From SZUA-545 sp050297855 (lineage in GTDB: Bacteria; Campylobacterota; Campylobacteria; Campylobacterales; SZUA-545): a DNA stretch of 64,000 nucleotides. Shown here in pieces: positions 7,166-16,589 of the stretch. A program made the position numbers and the translations under genes. The notes beneath the pieces are model-generated. The model saw only the letters and a list, made by a program, of their open reading frames with translations, made no database searches and was not told where the DNA came from. How positions within the stretch are numbered: position 1 is the first letter of the stretch; every line of letters starts with the position of its first letter. The stretch lies in assembly GCA_050297855.1 (NCBI GenBank), contig JBNKTC010000010.1, positions 124,001-188,000 of the forward strand. The letters run 5' to 3'.

Positions 7166-9565
7166 CTATTTTTTCCCTTTGACCTTGTGGGTCAGCTGGG
7201 CATATTTTTTGAGCTTCTGTTCGACGAGGTAGTTGATACTGCCCTTTTCGAAAGAGCCGCTTTTGGTGCGGCTTCCCGCTTTTTTCCCTGTCAGGATGCT
7301 GATACCTTCGTCGATCGTCTCCACGGCATAGATGGCAAACTCCCCCTTTTCCACCGCTTCGAGGATCTCCTCTTTGAGCATCAGGTGCTTGACGTTTTTC
7401 TGCGGGATGATCACCCCTTGTTCCTTTGCAAACCCGCGCACTTTACAGAGATCGAAAAAGCCTTCGATCTTTTCGTTGACCCCGCCGATGGGCTGGACCT
7501 GGCCATGCTGGTTGACGCTTCCGGTCACGGCAAAGGACTGTTTGATAGGGACGTCGGCCAGGGAGGAGAGAAGGGCGTAGAGTTCGGTGGAGGAGGCGCT
7601 GTCCCCGTCGATCCCCCCGTAGGACTGTTCGAAGACCAGGGTGGCCGAAAGGGAGAGGGGATCGTCCTGGACATAGCGTGATCCCAGGAAAGAAGAGAGG
7701 ATCATCACCCCCTTGGAGTGGAGGGCACCGCCCAGCTCCACTTCCCGTTCGATATCGATGATCTTGCCCGAACCCAGGCGGGTCTTGGCGGTGATGCGGC
7801 TGGGGCGTCCGAACATATACTCCCCCAGCTGGATGACGGAAAGGGCGTTGATCTGACCGACCGTCTCCCCGTCGGTATCGATCATCAGGGTCCCCTCTTC
7901 GATGCTTTCGAACATCCGTTCCTTGATACGGCTGTTCCGGTAGTGGCGGTTGTCGATGGCGCGGGTGATCTCCTCTTTGCCGATCAGCTCTTTCTCTTCC
8001 GATTTGGCCAGGTGGTCCGCCTCTTCCAGGATATCGGTGATGCTGCCGATGTGGGTGGAGAGCTTGCCGATGTCTCCGGCCAGGCGGGAGCTGTGCTCGA
8101 TGATGCGCCCGACACCGCCCGGGGTGAGGGGGAGCAGGTCGTGTTTTTTGGCTACGGTGGCGACCATCTTGGCATAGAGCATGGCGTTCTCTTCGTCCCA
8201 CGGCATATCGTCTTCAAAATCGGCTACGACTTTAAAGAGCTCCCGGAACTCGGGGTCGTAGTAGTGCATCAGGTAGTAGAGTTCCCGTTCGCCCAGCAGG
8301 ACGATCTTGACATCCAGTTTAAGGGGTTCGGGTTCGAGGGAGGTGGTACGCGTCAGACTCATCGCCTGCTCCAGTGACTCGATACGGATCTCCCCGGAGC
8401 GCAGGGTCCGCTTGAGCCCCTCCCAGGCAAAGGGCTGCATCAGGAGTTTCCTGGCATCCAGGATCAGGTAGCCGCCGTTGGCGCGGTGCAGAGCTCCGGG
8501 TTTGATCAGGCTGAAATCGGTCAGCAGGGTCCCGAACTGGGCGATGTGTTCGATGTGTCCGACAAGGTTTTGGAACGTAGGATTGTCCTCGTAGATGACC
8601 GGGGCACCCGTTTTGGTATGATTGATCAGGACATTGACCTTGTAGCGTTTGAAGGCGGGGTTGTCCTTGGGGTCTTTGGGAGCCGGCGGGGCAAAAAGTC
8701 CCTGCCCCTTCTCACCGGGATTTAAAAACTCTTCGACATTATCCGTGACATCTTCCTGCATGGCATCAAGAAAGTCGTTGACCCCGTCGATCCCCTTGTA
8801 GGTCTTTTTGATATCGTCGATGAGGTGGCTGACCACCTCGTTTGCAAAGCTCTTGTTGAGTTTTTTGATCTCTTTTTGGGTGTCGCGTTTCCATTTGGTG
8901 ATGTCCCGAAGGATATCCTGGAGGCGCTTTTGAAGGTTCGAGATCTTCTCCTGGATCACCTTCTTCTCCTCTTCGGGAAGTTCGTCGAACTCTTCACTGG
9001 TGATGATATCGCCGTTTTCATGGATCGGGACAAAACCGAACCCTTCGGTGGAGCGGAGAAAACCGATCTGCTCTTTGCGGGCCTCGTCGCGGACCGTTTC
9101 GAAGATGTCGCTCTCTTTCTCTTTGAGTTTTTCTTTCAGCTGCTCTTTTTTCTCGCGGTACTCTTTGCTCTCAAAGGAGGAAGGAAGGATGTTCAGCAAG
9201 TCGTCGATCAGTTCTTCAATGTCCTCTTTGAAACGGTTTCCTTTGCCTGAAGGGAGCTCCAGGATCATCGGTTTGCGACTGTCATCGAAGTTGTTGACGT
9301 AGCAGTAGTCGTTGGGGGTGGACTGCCCCTGCGCTTTTTTTGTGATATGGGTCATGATGGCGGTGTGTTTGCCGCTGCCTGTCGGCCCCATGGCAAAGAG
9401 GTTATACCCCTCTTTTTTGATCCCGGTGGAGAAGGAGATCGCCTCCAGGGCGCGCCGCTGGCCGATGATCTCGTCGAGCGATTCGATCCCGTCGGTGGTG
9501 TCAAAGGAAAAACGGGAGGTGTCAAAATGCTTAAACAATGCCTCTTTTGCAAGTGGTTTCATCAT
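7166..9565 (-). CDS. LonB-type ATP-dependent protease (S16, AAA)
   Basis: The start is taken as the ATG pair at 9565/9562, since the GTG at 9574 lies inside the Shine-Dalgarno region, giving about 799 residues. N-terminal AAA with Walker A GPTGSGKHT is followed by a long charged coiled-coil insert, a second ATPase half, and a C-terminal Lon protease domain. The catalytic Ser lies in GDSASSTELYALLSSLA and the Lys in GGVNEKIEGFFDLCK, the Ser-Lys dyad of the LonB/YcbZ class rather than LonA. Such enzymes degrade damaged or specific proteins in the cytoplasm. The gene is divergent from gltX and looks complete. Confidence 0.93.
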   Translation of the reverse strand: MMKPLAKEALFKHFDTSRFSFDTTDGIESLDEIIGQRRALEAISFSTGIKKEGYNLFAMGPTGSGKHTAIMTHITKKAQGQSTPNDYCYVNNFDDSRKPMILELPSGKGNRFKEDIEELIDDLLNILPSSFESKEYREKKEQLKEKLKEKESDIFETVRDEARKEQIGFLRSTEGFGFVPIHENGDIITSEEFDELPEEEKKVIQEKISNLQKRLQDILRDITKWKRDTQKEIKKLNKSFANEVVSHLIDDIKKTYKGIDGVNDFLDAMQEDVTDNVEEFLNPGEKGQGLFAPPAPKDPKDNPAFKRYKVNVLINHTKTGAPVIYEDNPTFQNLVGHIEHIAQFGTLLTDFSLIKPGALHRANGGYLILDARKLLMQPFAWEGLKRTLRSGEIRIESLEQAMSLTRTTSLEPEPLKLDVKIVLLGERELYYLMHYYDPEFRELFKVVADFEDDMPWDEENAMLYAKMVATVAKKHDLLPLTPGGVGRIIEHSSRLAGDIGKLSTHIGSITDILEEADHLAKSEEKELIGKEEITRAIDNRHYRNSRIKERMFESIEEGTLMIDTDGETVGQINALSVIQLGEYMFGRPSRITAKTRLGSGKIIDIEREVELGGALHSKGVMILSSFLGSRYVQDDPLSLSATLVFEQSYGGIDGDSASSTELYALLSSLADVPIKQSFAVTGSVNQHGQVQPIGGVNEKIEGFFDLCKVRGFAKEQGVIIPQKNVKHLMLKEEILEAVEKGEFAIYAVETIDEGISILTGKKAGSRTKSGSFEKGSINYLVEQKLKKYAQLTHKVKGKK

Positions 9566-9663
9566 GGTTATCACTTCTTTGAACAGGTTTTGCTACAGAA
9601 TGTACCATTTAAACCAAAAAGTGATTGGAAGAAACTGAAACGGGCGGACTAGGATAGTTTTGC

Positions 9664-9687
9664 TATAATCGTAAAAAATTTTAAGGA
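9664..9687 (+). promoter_or_regulatory. gltX -10 box and ribosome binding site
   Basis: TTTTGCTATAATCG places TATAAT at 9664-9669. AAGGA at 9683-9687 lies nine bases before the ATG at 9697 and supports that start. No clear -35 is seen, as is common in this phylum. The leader would be only about 20 bases. Confidence 0.65.
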
Positions 9688-9696
9688 TTGTTATCG

Positions 9697-11079
9697 ATGG
9701 TAGTCACACGGTTTGCTCCCAGCCCCACAGGGTATCTCCACATCGGGGGACTTCGGACGGCACTTTTTAGTTATCTCTGGGCCAGAAGAAACGGCGGGAA
9801 GTTTCTGCTCCGTATCGAGGACACGGACCTTGCACGAAACTCCCAGGAGGCGACGGATGCTATTTTGGAAGCATTCAAATGGGTCGGTCTCAGTCATGAC
9901 GGGGAGATCGTATACCAGTCCGAGCGGTTTGATCTCTATAAAAAATATATCGCCAAGCTCCTGGACGAAGGGCACGCCTACTACTGCTACATGAGCAAAG
10001 AGGAGCTGGATGCCCTGCGGGAAGAGCAGATGGCCAACAAACAGAAACCGATGTACGATAACCGCTGGCGTGACAGTGACGCGACACCGCCCGAAGGTAT
10101 TGCGCCGGTCGTACGTCTTAAAACACCTCTGGAGGGGAAAGTCCTGATCCCCGACGGCGTGAAGGGGAACGTGGAGTTTTCCTGGAGCGAGATCGACGAC
10201 TTTATCATCGCCCGAAGCGACGGGACACCGACCTATAACCTGGTCGTGGCGATCGACGATGCGCTGATGGGCGTCAACAATGTCATCCGCGGTGACGACC
10301 ACCTCTCCAACACGCCCAAACAGATGGCCGTCTACCAGGCGCTGGGCTTTGATGTACCCAAGTTCTACCACGTCCCGATGATCCATAACGAAAAGGGCAA
10401 AAAACTCTCCAAGCGCGACGGGGCGATGGATGTGATGGAGTACAAGAAAAACGGCTATATCCCCCAGGCACTGCTCAACTTCCTCGTACGCCTCGGATGG
10501 AGCAACAAGGACCAGGAGATCTTCAGTTTCGACGAGATGCTGACGCTGTTCGATCCGGACAACATCAACAAATCCGCATCTGCATATAATCTTGAGAAAC
10601 TCGACTGGCTTAACGCCCACTACATCAAAAATATGTCCAATGACGACCTGGCGCATCTGCTGAGCGATTTTGACGTGGCGGTCCACGGGCATGACAAAAA
10701 AGAGATCCTCCTGGATAACGCCAAAGAGCGGGCCAAAACGCTCAGAGAGCTGGCCGGCGCCGTCCGCTTTATCCTGGAACAGCCCGAAAGCTACAACGAA
10801 AAGGATCTCTCCAAGAGCGTGACCGAAGAGACAGCCGGAATCCTGAACGGTTTTGTCGCAGCACTCGAGGCCGCCGAAGAACTGCACCTTCCGGTGGAGT
10901 TCCAAGAGGTGATCGACAGCTATCTCAAAGGGAATGATCTGAAGATGCCGATGCTGGGCAAACCGCTCCGACTGGCACTCTTCGGTGTGGCGACAGGTCC
11001 CAACCTGGCGGATGTCCTGGCGATCCTGGGGCTACCAGAGGTAAAAACACGGATAGAAAACTTTTTAAAGAATATCTGA
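9697..11079 (+). CDS. gltX: Glutamyl-tRNA synthetase
   Basis: The 460-residue class I synthetase opens MVVTRFAPSPTGYLHIGG, the HIGH-type motif being HIGG. It carries LRIEDTDLARN, the NVIRGDDHLSNTPKQ segment and the KMSKS-type loop KLSKRDGA, then an alpha-helical anticodon-binding domain. The length is normal. Campylobacterota often have two GltX paralogues, one of them charging tRNA-Gln for later amidation. Sequence reading alone does not tell which this is. Confidence 0.95.
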   Translation: MVVTRFAPSPTGYLHIGGLRTALFSYLWARRNGGKFLLRIEDTDLARNSQEATDAILEAFKWVGLSHDGEIVYQSERFDLYKKYIAKLLDEGHAYYCYMSKEELDALREEQMANKQKPMYDNRWRDSDATPPEGIAPVVRLKTPLEGKVLIPDGVKGNVEFSWSEIDDFIIARSDGTPTYNLVVAIDDALMGVNNVIRGDDHLSNTPKQMAVYQALGFDVPKFYHVPMIHNEKGKKLSKRDGAMDVMEYKKNGYIPQALLNFLVRLGWSNKDQEIFSFDEMLTLFDPDNINKSASAYNLEKLDWLNAHYIKNMSNDDLAHLLSDFDVAVHGHDKKEILLDNAKERAKTLRELAGAVRFILEQPESYNEKDLSKSVTEETAGILNGFVAALEAAEELHLPVEFQEVIDSYLKGNDLKMPMLGKPLRLALFGVATGPNLADVLAILGLPEVKTRIENFLKNI

Positions 11080-11158
11080 TCTAGCCGATTTTATTTTAAA
11101 TTCAGTATGAAAGTACTATAAAGCAGTATTATAGAAGAAGTAGGGTGGTAGTCTGGCA

Positions 11159-12010
11159 ATGAATTTAGAACGTAGAGATTTTTTTCGTTATGCGAAGCTC
11201 GGGTTGTTGGCGGGTACGGCCTCACCCCTGATGGGTGCAGGTTTTTTAAGTACCAACGAACACGTCAAGGATTTCCTCTGGCTTGACAAGAAGAGCAGCA
11301 AAGACGAGATCATTACCGATGTCAAGATTCCCGAACGGCATGAAGATGTCATTCTCAGCGGAGCCGAATATAAGACACTTAAAAAGACCCTCTATCGTCT
11401 CAAACGCATTCAAAAAACCGTAGGATACGGCCATTTTAACGTCGTCAGTTTCGACGAGGCCCTAAAGCTTGCGGTCCGCTACTCCCGTGTCGGTGCATTC
11501 ACGCAGGATGAACTGAATCTGATCGAGAAGCTCTTTTATGAGAATGCCAATGTCTACGGCTTCTACGGGGAGAAGGTCCTCAGCAGTCTGACCGCGGATA
11601 TCAAGAGCAACGAGACAAAAAAGATCCCCTACACCGGCCATTATCTCTACCGAGGCCGTGCCGAAGCGATGTACAAGGAGATCAAGAAAGACCTGGGCGA
11701 TAAGATCATCCTCACTTCCGGGGTCCGCGGGGTCGTGAAACAGATGTACCTTTTCTTGAACAAAGCCTTTAAGCTCAAAGGGAACCTCTCCCAGGCATCC
11801 ACCTCCCTGGCACCTCCGGGATACTCCTTCCACGGTGTAGGAGATTTCGACGTGGGTAAAGTCGGGTTCGGATACCGGAACTTCACCTCCGAGTTCGCCG
11901 AGACGGATGAGTATAAAAAGCTGATGGATCTGGGCTACATCAAGATCCGCTATTTTGAGGGTAACCCATTTGGAGTACGATTCGAACCGTGGCATATTAA
12001 AGTTATATAA
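11159..12010 (+). CDS. VanY-like D,D-carboxypeptidase (M15) with twin-arginine-like leader
   Basis: The 283-residue protein starts MNLERRDFFRYAKLGLLAG, a twin-arginine type export signal. The C-terminal half carries M15 zinc-peptidase signatures: SGVRG, the zinc-binding SFHGVGDFDVG (His and Asp) and EPWHIKV (Glu and second His). It would trim peptidoglycan stem peptides in the periplasm. The stop is 8 bp before the csd4-like gene, so the two wall-editing enzymes are co-transcribed, which suggests a role in cell shape. Confidence 0.88.
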   Translation: MNLERRDFFRYAKLGLLAGTASPLMGAGFLSTNEHVKDFLWLDKKSSKDEIITDVKIPERHEDVILSGAEYKTLKKTLYRLKRIQKTVGYGHFNVVSFDEALKLAVRYSRVGAFTQDELNLIEKLFYENANVYGFYGEKVLSSLTADIKSNETKKIPYTGHYLYRGRAEAMYKEIKKDLGDKIILTSGVRGVVKQMYLFLNKAFKLKGNLSQASTSLAPPGYSFHGVGDFDVGKVGFGYRNFTSEFAETDEYKKLMDLGYIKIRYFEGNPFGVRFEPWHIKVI

Positions 12011-12018
12011 GGGTTGAG

Positions 12019-13368
12019 ATGAGACTGCTACTTTTACTGATCCTCCCTGTATGGCTTGCTGCCGCATCCTTGGATTTTACCCTGCACCAAAAAGGTACGC
12101 GTGATCCCGGCAATACGTTGCTGGTCATCGGGGGTATCCAGGGCGACGAACCGGGCGGCTTCAATGCCGCATCACTGCTGGTCACACACTATAAGATCAC
12201 TAAAGGGAGCGTCTGGGTCGTCCCGAACCTTAACTTCCTCAGTATTGTCGAGCGGTCGCGCGGGGAATACGGCGATATGAACCGCAAGTTTTCCGACCTG
12301 TCGCCTGCCGATCCCGAGTACGGGACAGTCGAACGGATCAAGGCGATTATCACCAATCCCCAGGTCGCCATGGTCCTCAATCTTCATGACGGCAGCGGTT
12401 TTTTCAGGGAGAAATATATCGACAAGTGGCGCAACCCCTACCGCTGGGGACAAAGCTGCATTATCGACCAGGCTGCGATCGATGCCCCGCGTTACGGGAA
12501 TCTATCCGAAATCGCCCAGAAGGTCAAAAAACACGTTAACGATAACCTATTTGACAGCGAACACCGCTTTAGTGTCAAAAACACCGAGACGGCAAAGGGA
12601 GACGAGGAGATGGCCAAGTCCCTTACCTATTTTGCCATCCGCAATAATAAACCCGCTTTCGGTATAGAGGGGAGCAAAAACTTCGGGACCCATTTCCGTG
12701 CCTACTACCATCTGCTGGCCCTTGAAAAGTTTATGGATATCATGGGGATCGAGTATGAGCGGAAATTCGAGATGAATCCCTTTGCCGTCAAAAACGCCAT
12801 CGATAACAGCGAGATGAAAGTGGTACTGTATGACAACAAACTGCTGCTTCCCGTCAGCAGGGCCCGGAACTATCTTCACTATATCCCGATGAAAAAAGAC
12901 GCAAGCGTAGAGTATACGACGGACCATCCCCTTGTAGCGGTCGTCGAACGGGATGAGAAGTACCGTGTCTGTTACGGGAACCGCAGGATGTCACTGCTCT
13001 ATCCCCAATACTTCGAATACGATAATAGCCTCCATACTCTCGATATGCAGATCGACGGTTACGAAAAAGTAGTCCCTCTCGGTACGGTCGTTGATGTGAA
13101 GGATAACTTTTTGATCAAAAACCGTGACGGGTACCGGATCAATGTGATCGGATATACCCAGGAGGGTCTGGATAGTGAAGTGGAGACTACGATCGAGCGG
13201 AAAAGTATCGTCGACCGTTTTTCCATCGACAAAGAGGGGAAGATGTACCGGGTCGAGATCTATCGGGATCATAAGTTTTCCGGGATGATCCTGGTCAACT
13301 TCGATCAGGAATATGTTCCGACGCAGTCGGTGGCTTCGGCACCCGCCGCAGCTCTGGCAGACCAGTAG
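12019..13368 (+). CDS. csd4: Csd4/Pgp1-type D,L-carboxypeptidase (M14), cell-shape determinant
   Basis: A signal peptide (MRLLLLLILPVWLAAA) precedes an M14 zinc carboxypeptidase domain. The metal site reads GGIQGDEPGG and NLHDGSG, so the ligands are Gln41, Glu44 and His123. This Gln-Glu-His triad is the hallmark known for Helicobacter pylori Csd4, where Gln replaces the usual His. The remainder (about 250-440) forms the beta-rich modules seen in that family, and the product is 449 residues. Csd4/Pgp1 trims tripeptides to dipeptides in peptidoglycan and sets helical shape. Its upstream neighbour is an M15 carboxypeptidase. Confidence 0.92.
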   Translation: MRLLLLLILPVWLAAASLDFTLHQKGTRDPGNTLLVIGGIQGDEPGGFNAASLLVTHYKITKGSVWVVPNLNFLSIVERSRGEYGDMNRKFSDLSPADPEYGTVERIKAIITNPQVAMVLNLHDGSGFFREKYIDKWRNPYRWGQSCIIDQAAIDAPRYGNLSEIAQKVKKHVNDNLFDSEHRFSVKNTETAKGDEEMAKSLTYFAIRNNKPAFGIEGSKNFGTHFRAYYHLLALEKFMDIMGIEYERKFEMNPFAVKNAIDNSEMKVVLYDNKLLLPVSRARNYLHYIPMKKDASVEYTTDHPLVAVVERDEKYRVCYGNRRMSLLYPQYFEYDNSLHTLDMQIDGYEKVVPLGTVVDVKDNFLIKNRDGYRINVIGYTQEGLDSEVETTIERKSIVDRFSIDKEGKMYRVEIYRDHKFSGMILVNFDQEYVPTQSVASAPAAALADQ

Positions 13369-13377
13369 CTGCAGTAT

Positions 13378-13404
13378 GGAGTTTATAACTCGATAATAAA
13401 CTCC
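13378..13404. terminator. Inverted repeat across two convergent stop codons (possible terminator)
   Basis: GGAGTTTAT at 13378-13386 is perfectly complementary to ATAAACTCC at 13396-13404. The repeat sits between csd4 and the end of the convergent response-regulator kinase gene and includes the latter's stop. There is no U-run on either side, so intrinsic termination is uncertain. Confidence 0.35.
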
Positions 13405-14525
13405 GCCCCCTCTTTGCTGTTGCGCGCATACAGCAATCCCCCCATCTGCTTTTCAATAATCAGTTTTGAGATATAGAGGCTTAGTCCCGTACCGAAATGT
13501 TTGAACTTGGTCGTCGTATAGGGTTCGAACATCTTGTCGATGATGGCCGGGTCGATCCCCTTGCCCGAATCCCGCAGTGTGATGATGGCATGGTGGGGAT
13601 TATCCGGATTCTCGTCGACACTGATGATGAGTTCCTTATGGCCCGGACTCTCTTTGAGGGTATCGATCGTATTGTTAAGGATATGCATCAATGCCTGGGT
13701 AAAGGCGTTGGGGTAGTTCTCGATCTCCAGTGGTTCGCAGCGGGTACAGTCGGCGCTGATCTCTCCGTCATCCAACTTGTCACGGATGAGGGCAAGGGTA
13801 TCTTTGATCTGGAGGGAGAGGTCGAAGAAGGCCTTTTTCTCGCTGCTCTGAAAGAGGCGCGCCATATCATTGATCGTATCGGAGAGAGCCTGAGTCGTAT
13901 CGAGGATACGCTCGATGGGTTCATCGTAGCGTGCGTCGGAGATACCGTCTTCTTCAAGTCGCAGACGCATCTCGTCCATCCACAGGGCGATGACATGCAG
14001 GGGTTGACGCCACTGGTGGGCGATATTGTTGATCACCTCACCCGCGACGGAGAAGCGTGCCTGCTGGATCAGGAGGTTCTGTGTCTCGTTCAGTTCATAC
14101 AGGGCGCGTTCCAGGTCCCTGTTCTTCTCTTCGAGTGATTCCTGGTTTTTTTTCAGTTTGATATGGGTGCTGACACGGGCGTAGAGTTCGGTGATCTCTA
14201 CCGGTTTGGTAATAAAATCGACCGATCCGGCCTTAAACGCTTTGACTTTGTCAAAGGGGTCGTTCAGGGCGGAAAGAAAGATGACGGGGATCCGGTGATC
14301 GGTCTTTTCATGTATCCGCCGGCACGTCTCATATCCGTCCATTTCCGGCATCAGTATATCCATTAGTATCAGGTCGGGGCTGATATGGTCCAGGCGCTCC
14401 AGAGCTTTGATGCCCGAATTGGCGATAAATACGGTATAGCCTTCATGCTGCAGTGCCGTGCTGATACTGTCGATTATCGAAGGGGTGTCATCGACAAGCA
14501 GTATGGTTGCATTGTGACCGGCCAT
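13383..14525 (-). CDS. Receiver-histidine kinase (REC-HisKA-HATPase)
   Basis: The 380-residue soluble protein begins with a receiver domain (ILLVDD at 8-13, phospho-acceptor Asp56 in LILMDILMPEMDG, Lys in ITKPVE). A coiled coil and a HisKA H-box (NNIAHQWRQPLH) follow, then HATPase with NxxIDTLKE, DSGKGID and GTGLSLY. With the receiver ahead of the kinase, it likely takes phosphate or a docking signal from the hybrid kinase encoded just upstream (stop and start separated by 2 bp). No DNA-binding output is present. Confidence 0.92.
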   Translation of the reverse strand: MAGHNATILLVDDTPSIIDSISTALQHEGYTVFIANSGIKALERLDHISPDLILMDILMPEMDGYETCRRIHEKTDHRIPVIFLSALNDPFDKVKAFKAGSVDFITKPVEITELYARVSTHIKLKKNQESLEEKNRDLERALYELNETQNLLIQQARFSVAGEVINNIAHQWRQPLHVIALWMDEMRLRLEEDGISDARYDEPIERILDTTQALSDTINDMARLFQSSEKKAFFDLSLQIKDTLALIRDKLDDGEISADCTRCEPLEIENYPNAFTQALMHILNNTIDTLKESPGHKELIISVDENPDNPHHAIITLRDSGKGIDPAIIDKMFEPYTTTKFKHFGTGLSLYISKLIIEKQMGGLLYARNSKEGAEFIIEL

Positions 14526-14527
14526 GG

Positions 14528-16366
14528 CTACTCCTTTGTTATCCGTTCCAGATAGGCTTCGATGGCATCATCATCATAAGCTGCTACAAAGTGCCTGATC
14601 TTGTAACAGAAGTCGCTGTAGATGTAGTGCTCTTTTTCCAGTGCTGACAGCATGGACTTAATACTCTTAAAATCTCCTTTTCTCAGGTGCTCGCGCAGGC
14701 GTTCCAGGACATCGGCGGGCGGGACGACCTCTTTTCTCCGGGTCGGGAGACTCTCTTCCGGCTGGGAGTGGTATATCCAGCTCAGGTGCATCAGCGTTTC
14801 AAGGGTATTAAGGAACTCATCCAGTGCCAGCGGTTTACTCAAAAAAGCGTCGCATGCCGTTTCAAACTTCTCCCCGTGGTCGCTTTCATTGATGCTTGCA
14901 GATATGCCGATGATCCTGGGGCGTTTGGCCGTTCCCAGCAGGGGAAGTTTTTCGATCAGGTCCATGCCGTTCATATCGGGCAGGAGGTAATCGAGTAGGA
15001 TAAGATCAGGGGCAAAACGTTTAGCCAGAACAAGCCCCTCTGCACCGTTTTCGGCTGTTTTGATGATAAAGCCCATGGGCTTGAGGATATCGGTCATGAG
15101 GGTGAGATTGGAGCTGTTGTCGTCGATGATCAGGACTTTCAAAGACTGCCCTTCATAACCGGCGATGTTGCGGTAGGTCGCCGATTCGGGAAGTGCCAGC
15201 GAGGAGGAGGGTGAATCACCGGTTTTAAAGGGCAGGGTGATCGTAAAGGTACTCCCCTTGCCGGGAATACTCACCAGAGAGATGCTCCCACGCATCAGTT
15301 CTACCAACTGTTTGACAATGGAGAGACCGAGGCCGCTCCCATCCATGGGGACCTTGCTTTTTCGCATCTGGATAAAGGGTTTGAATATCTCTTCCTGTTT
15401 CTCCATGGCGATCCCGATCCCGGTGTCCCTGATGATGAAACGGATATGATCCCCCGATGACGTGTCCATGCTGACGTTTAGATGGACCTCCCCGAAAGGG
15501 GTGTATTTGACGGCATTTTCAAGGAGGTTGAGCAGCACCTGTTTCAGGCGGCGCTCGTCGCCGAGGATACGATTGGGTACGTCGGGATCGACATGCAGGC
15601 CGACGGTCAGGGCTTTGTCGGCGGCAATGACTGTGATGACGTCAACGGTCTCTTCCAGGAGTGTCAGCAGGTCAAAATTTTCGCTGTAGATCTCCAGGTT
15701 GCCCGAATCGATCGTGCTGAGATCGAGGAGATCTTCGATAAGGCGCAGAAGGTGACGCCCGCTGTTGTATATGGAGCCGATATATTCATGCTGCTGCGTT
15801 GTGAGGCTGCCCTGTTTCTGCATCACCTGGCAGTATCCCAGGATCGCATTTAGAGGGGTGCGGAGTTCATGGCTCATGCGGGAGAGGAAGATACTTTTGG
15901 TGTTGTTGGCATACTCTGCCTCCTCCTTGGCGCGCTGGAGCTCTTTTTGAGCCAGTTTCTGCTCCGTGATGTCCTGAAAGAAGACAGCGACTGACTTGAG
16001 TTCCCCCTCTTCGTAGATGCCGTTAAACGAGGTGATAGCATAAATAAGCGTGCCGTCTTTGCGACGGTAGCTCTTTTCCTGCTTGAGCTGTTCGATCTCC
16101 CGCCTCTGCAGGCGTTCGAAAATAGCATCGAAATCATTATCGCTCGGATGACTGATATCGGCCATATTGATATAGTAGAGTTCATCTTCATCCAGGCCGA
16201 ACATCATGTGAAATGCGGGATTGACATAATCAAAAAGTTTATCGCGCCCCACCATAGCAATGGCATTAAGCGTGTTTTCAAAGATCGAACGAAAACGTTT
16301 TTCGCTAGCCCTTAGCGCGACTTCGACACTTTTAAAATCTTCCTGTTGCGGAGTATTCTGTTTCAC
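14528..16366 (-). CDS. Hybrid histidine kinase (PAS-HisKA-HATPase-REC)
   Basis: The 612-residue cytoplasmic protein has no membrane span. A PAS domain (about 15-135, RSIFENTLNAIAMVGRD...) is followed by a HisKA H-box (MSHELRTPLNAILGY, His near 165) and HATPase with N-box NLLENAVKYT, G1 DTGIGIA and G2 GSGLGLSI. The receiver has its acceptor Asp in LILLDYLLPDMNG. A C-terminal helical tail of about 80 residues follows the receiver. It is co-transcribed with the REC-kinase downstream. The ELRTPL box differs from the AHQW type of the other kinases here. Confidence 0.92.
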   Translation of the reverse strand: MKQNTPQQEDFKSVEVALRASEKRFRSIFENTLNAIAMVGRDKLFDYVNPAFHMMFGLDEDELYYINMADISHPSDNDFDAIFERLQRREIEQLKQEKSYRRKDGTLIYAITSFNGIYEEGELKSVAVFFQDITEQKLAQKELQRAKEEAEYANNTKSIFLSRMSHELRTPLNAILGYCQVMQKQGSLTTQQHEYIGSIYNSGRHLLRLIEDLLDLSTIDSGNLEIYSENFDLLTLLEETVDVITVIAADKALTVGLHVDPDVPNRILGDERRLKQVLLNLLENAVKYTPFGEVHLNVSMDTSSGDHIRFIIRDTGIGIAMEKQEEIFKPFIQMRKSKVPMDGSGLGLSIVKQLVELMRGSISLVSIPGKGSTFTITLPFKTGDSPSSSLALPESATYRNIAGYEGQSLKVLIIDDNSSNLTLMTDILKPMGFIIKTAENGAEGLVLAKRFAPDLILLDYLLPDMNGMDLIEKLPLLGTAKRPRIIGISASINESDHGEKFETACDAFLSKPLALDEFLNTLETLMHLSWIYHSQPEESLPTRRKEVVPPADVLERLREHLRKGDFKSIKSMLSALEKEHYIYSDFCYKIRHFVAAYDDDAIEAYLERITKE

Positions 16367-16589
16367 CCTGTTTCACTTTTTGCTTTTAAAAACTATAGCC
16401 ATAAAAAGATTTTGTTTTAAATAGTCTATATCAGTATAAATGAAAAGTGAATAAAATTTCTTATTTTTATTTAATTCTGTAACATTCAGGACCTCTATTT
16501 TGCGGATTTCAAAAATTTAAACAGTTTTGAAGGTAGTAATTTGATAGACTAAACACATAAATAAGAAATGAATAAATGCGGGATAAAAA
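16367..16589. other. AT-rich divergent intergenic region with long-range inverted repeat
   Basis: This 223-base region separates the hybrid kinase from the HD-GYP gene. TTCACTTTT at 16372-16380 is perfectly complementary to AAAAGTGAA at 16443-16451, about 60 bases away. The rest is AT-rich promoter-like sequence, and no further gene is seen. Confidence 0.4.

Noticed and set aside
9691..10905. 404-residue open frame antisense to gltX
   Set aside because: gltX has full synthetase motifs; the opposite frame shows no domain and arises from codon bias.
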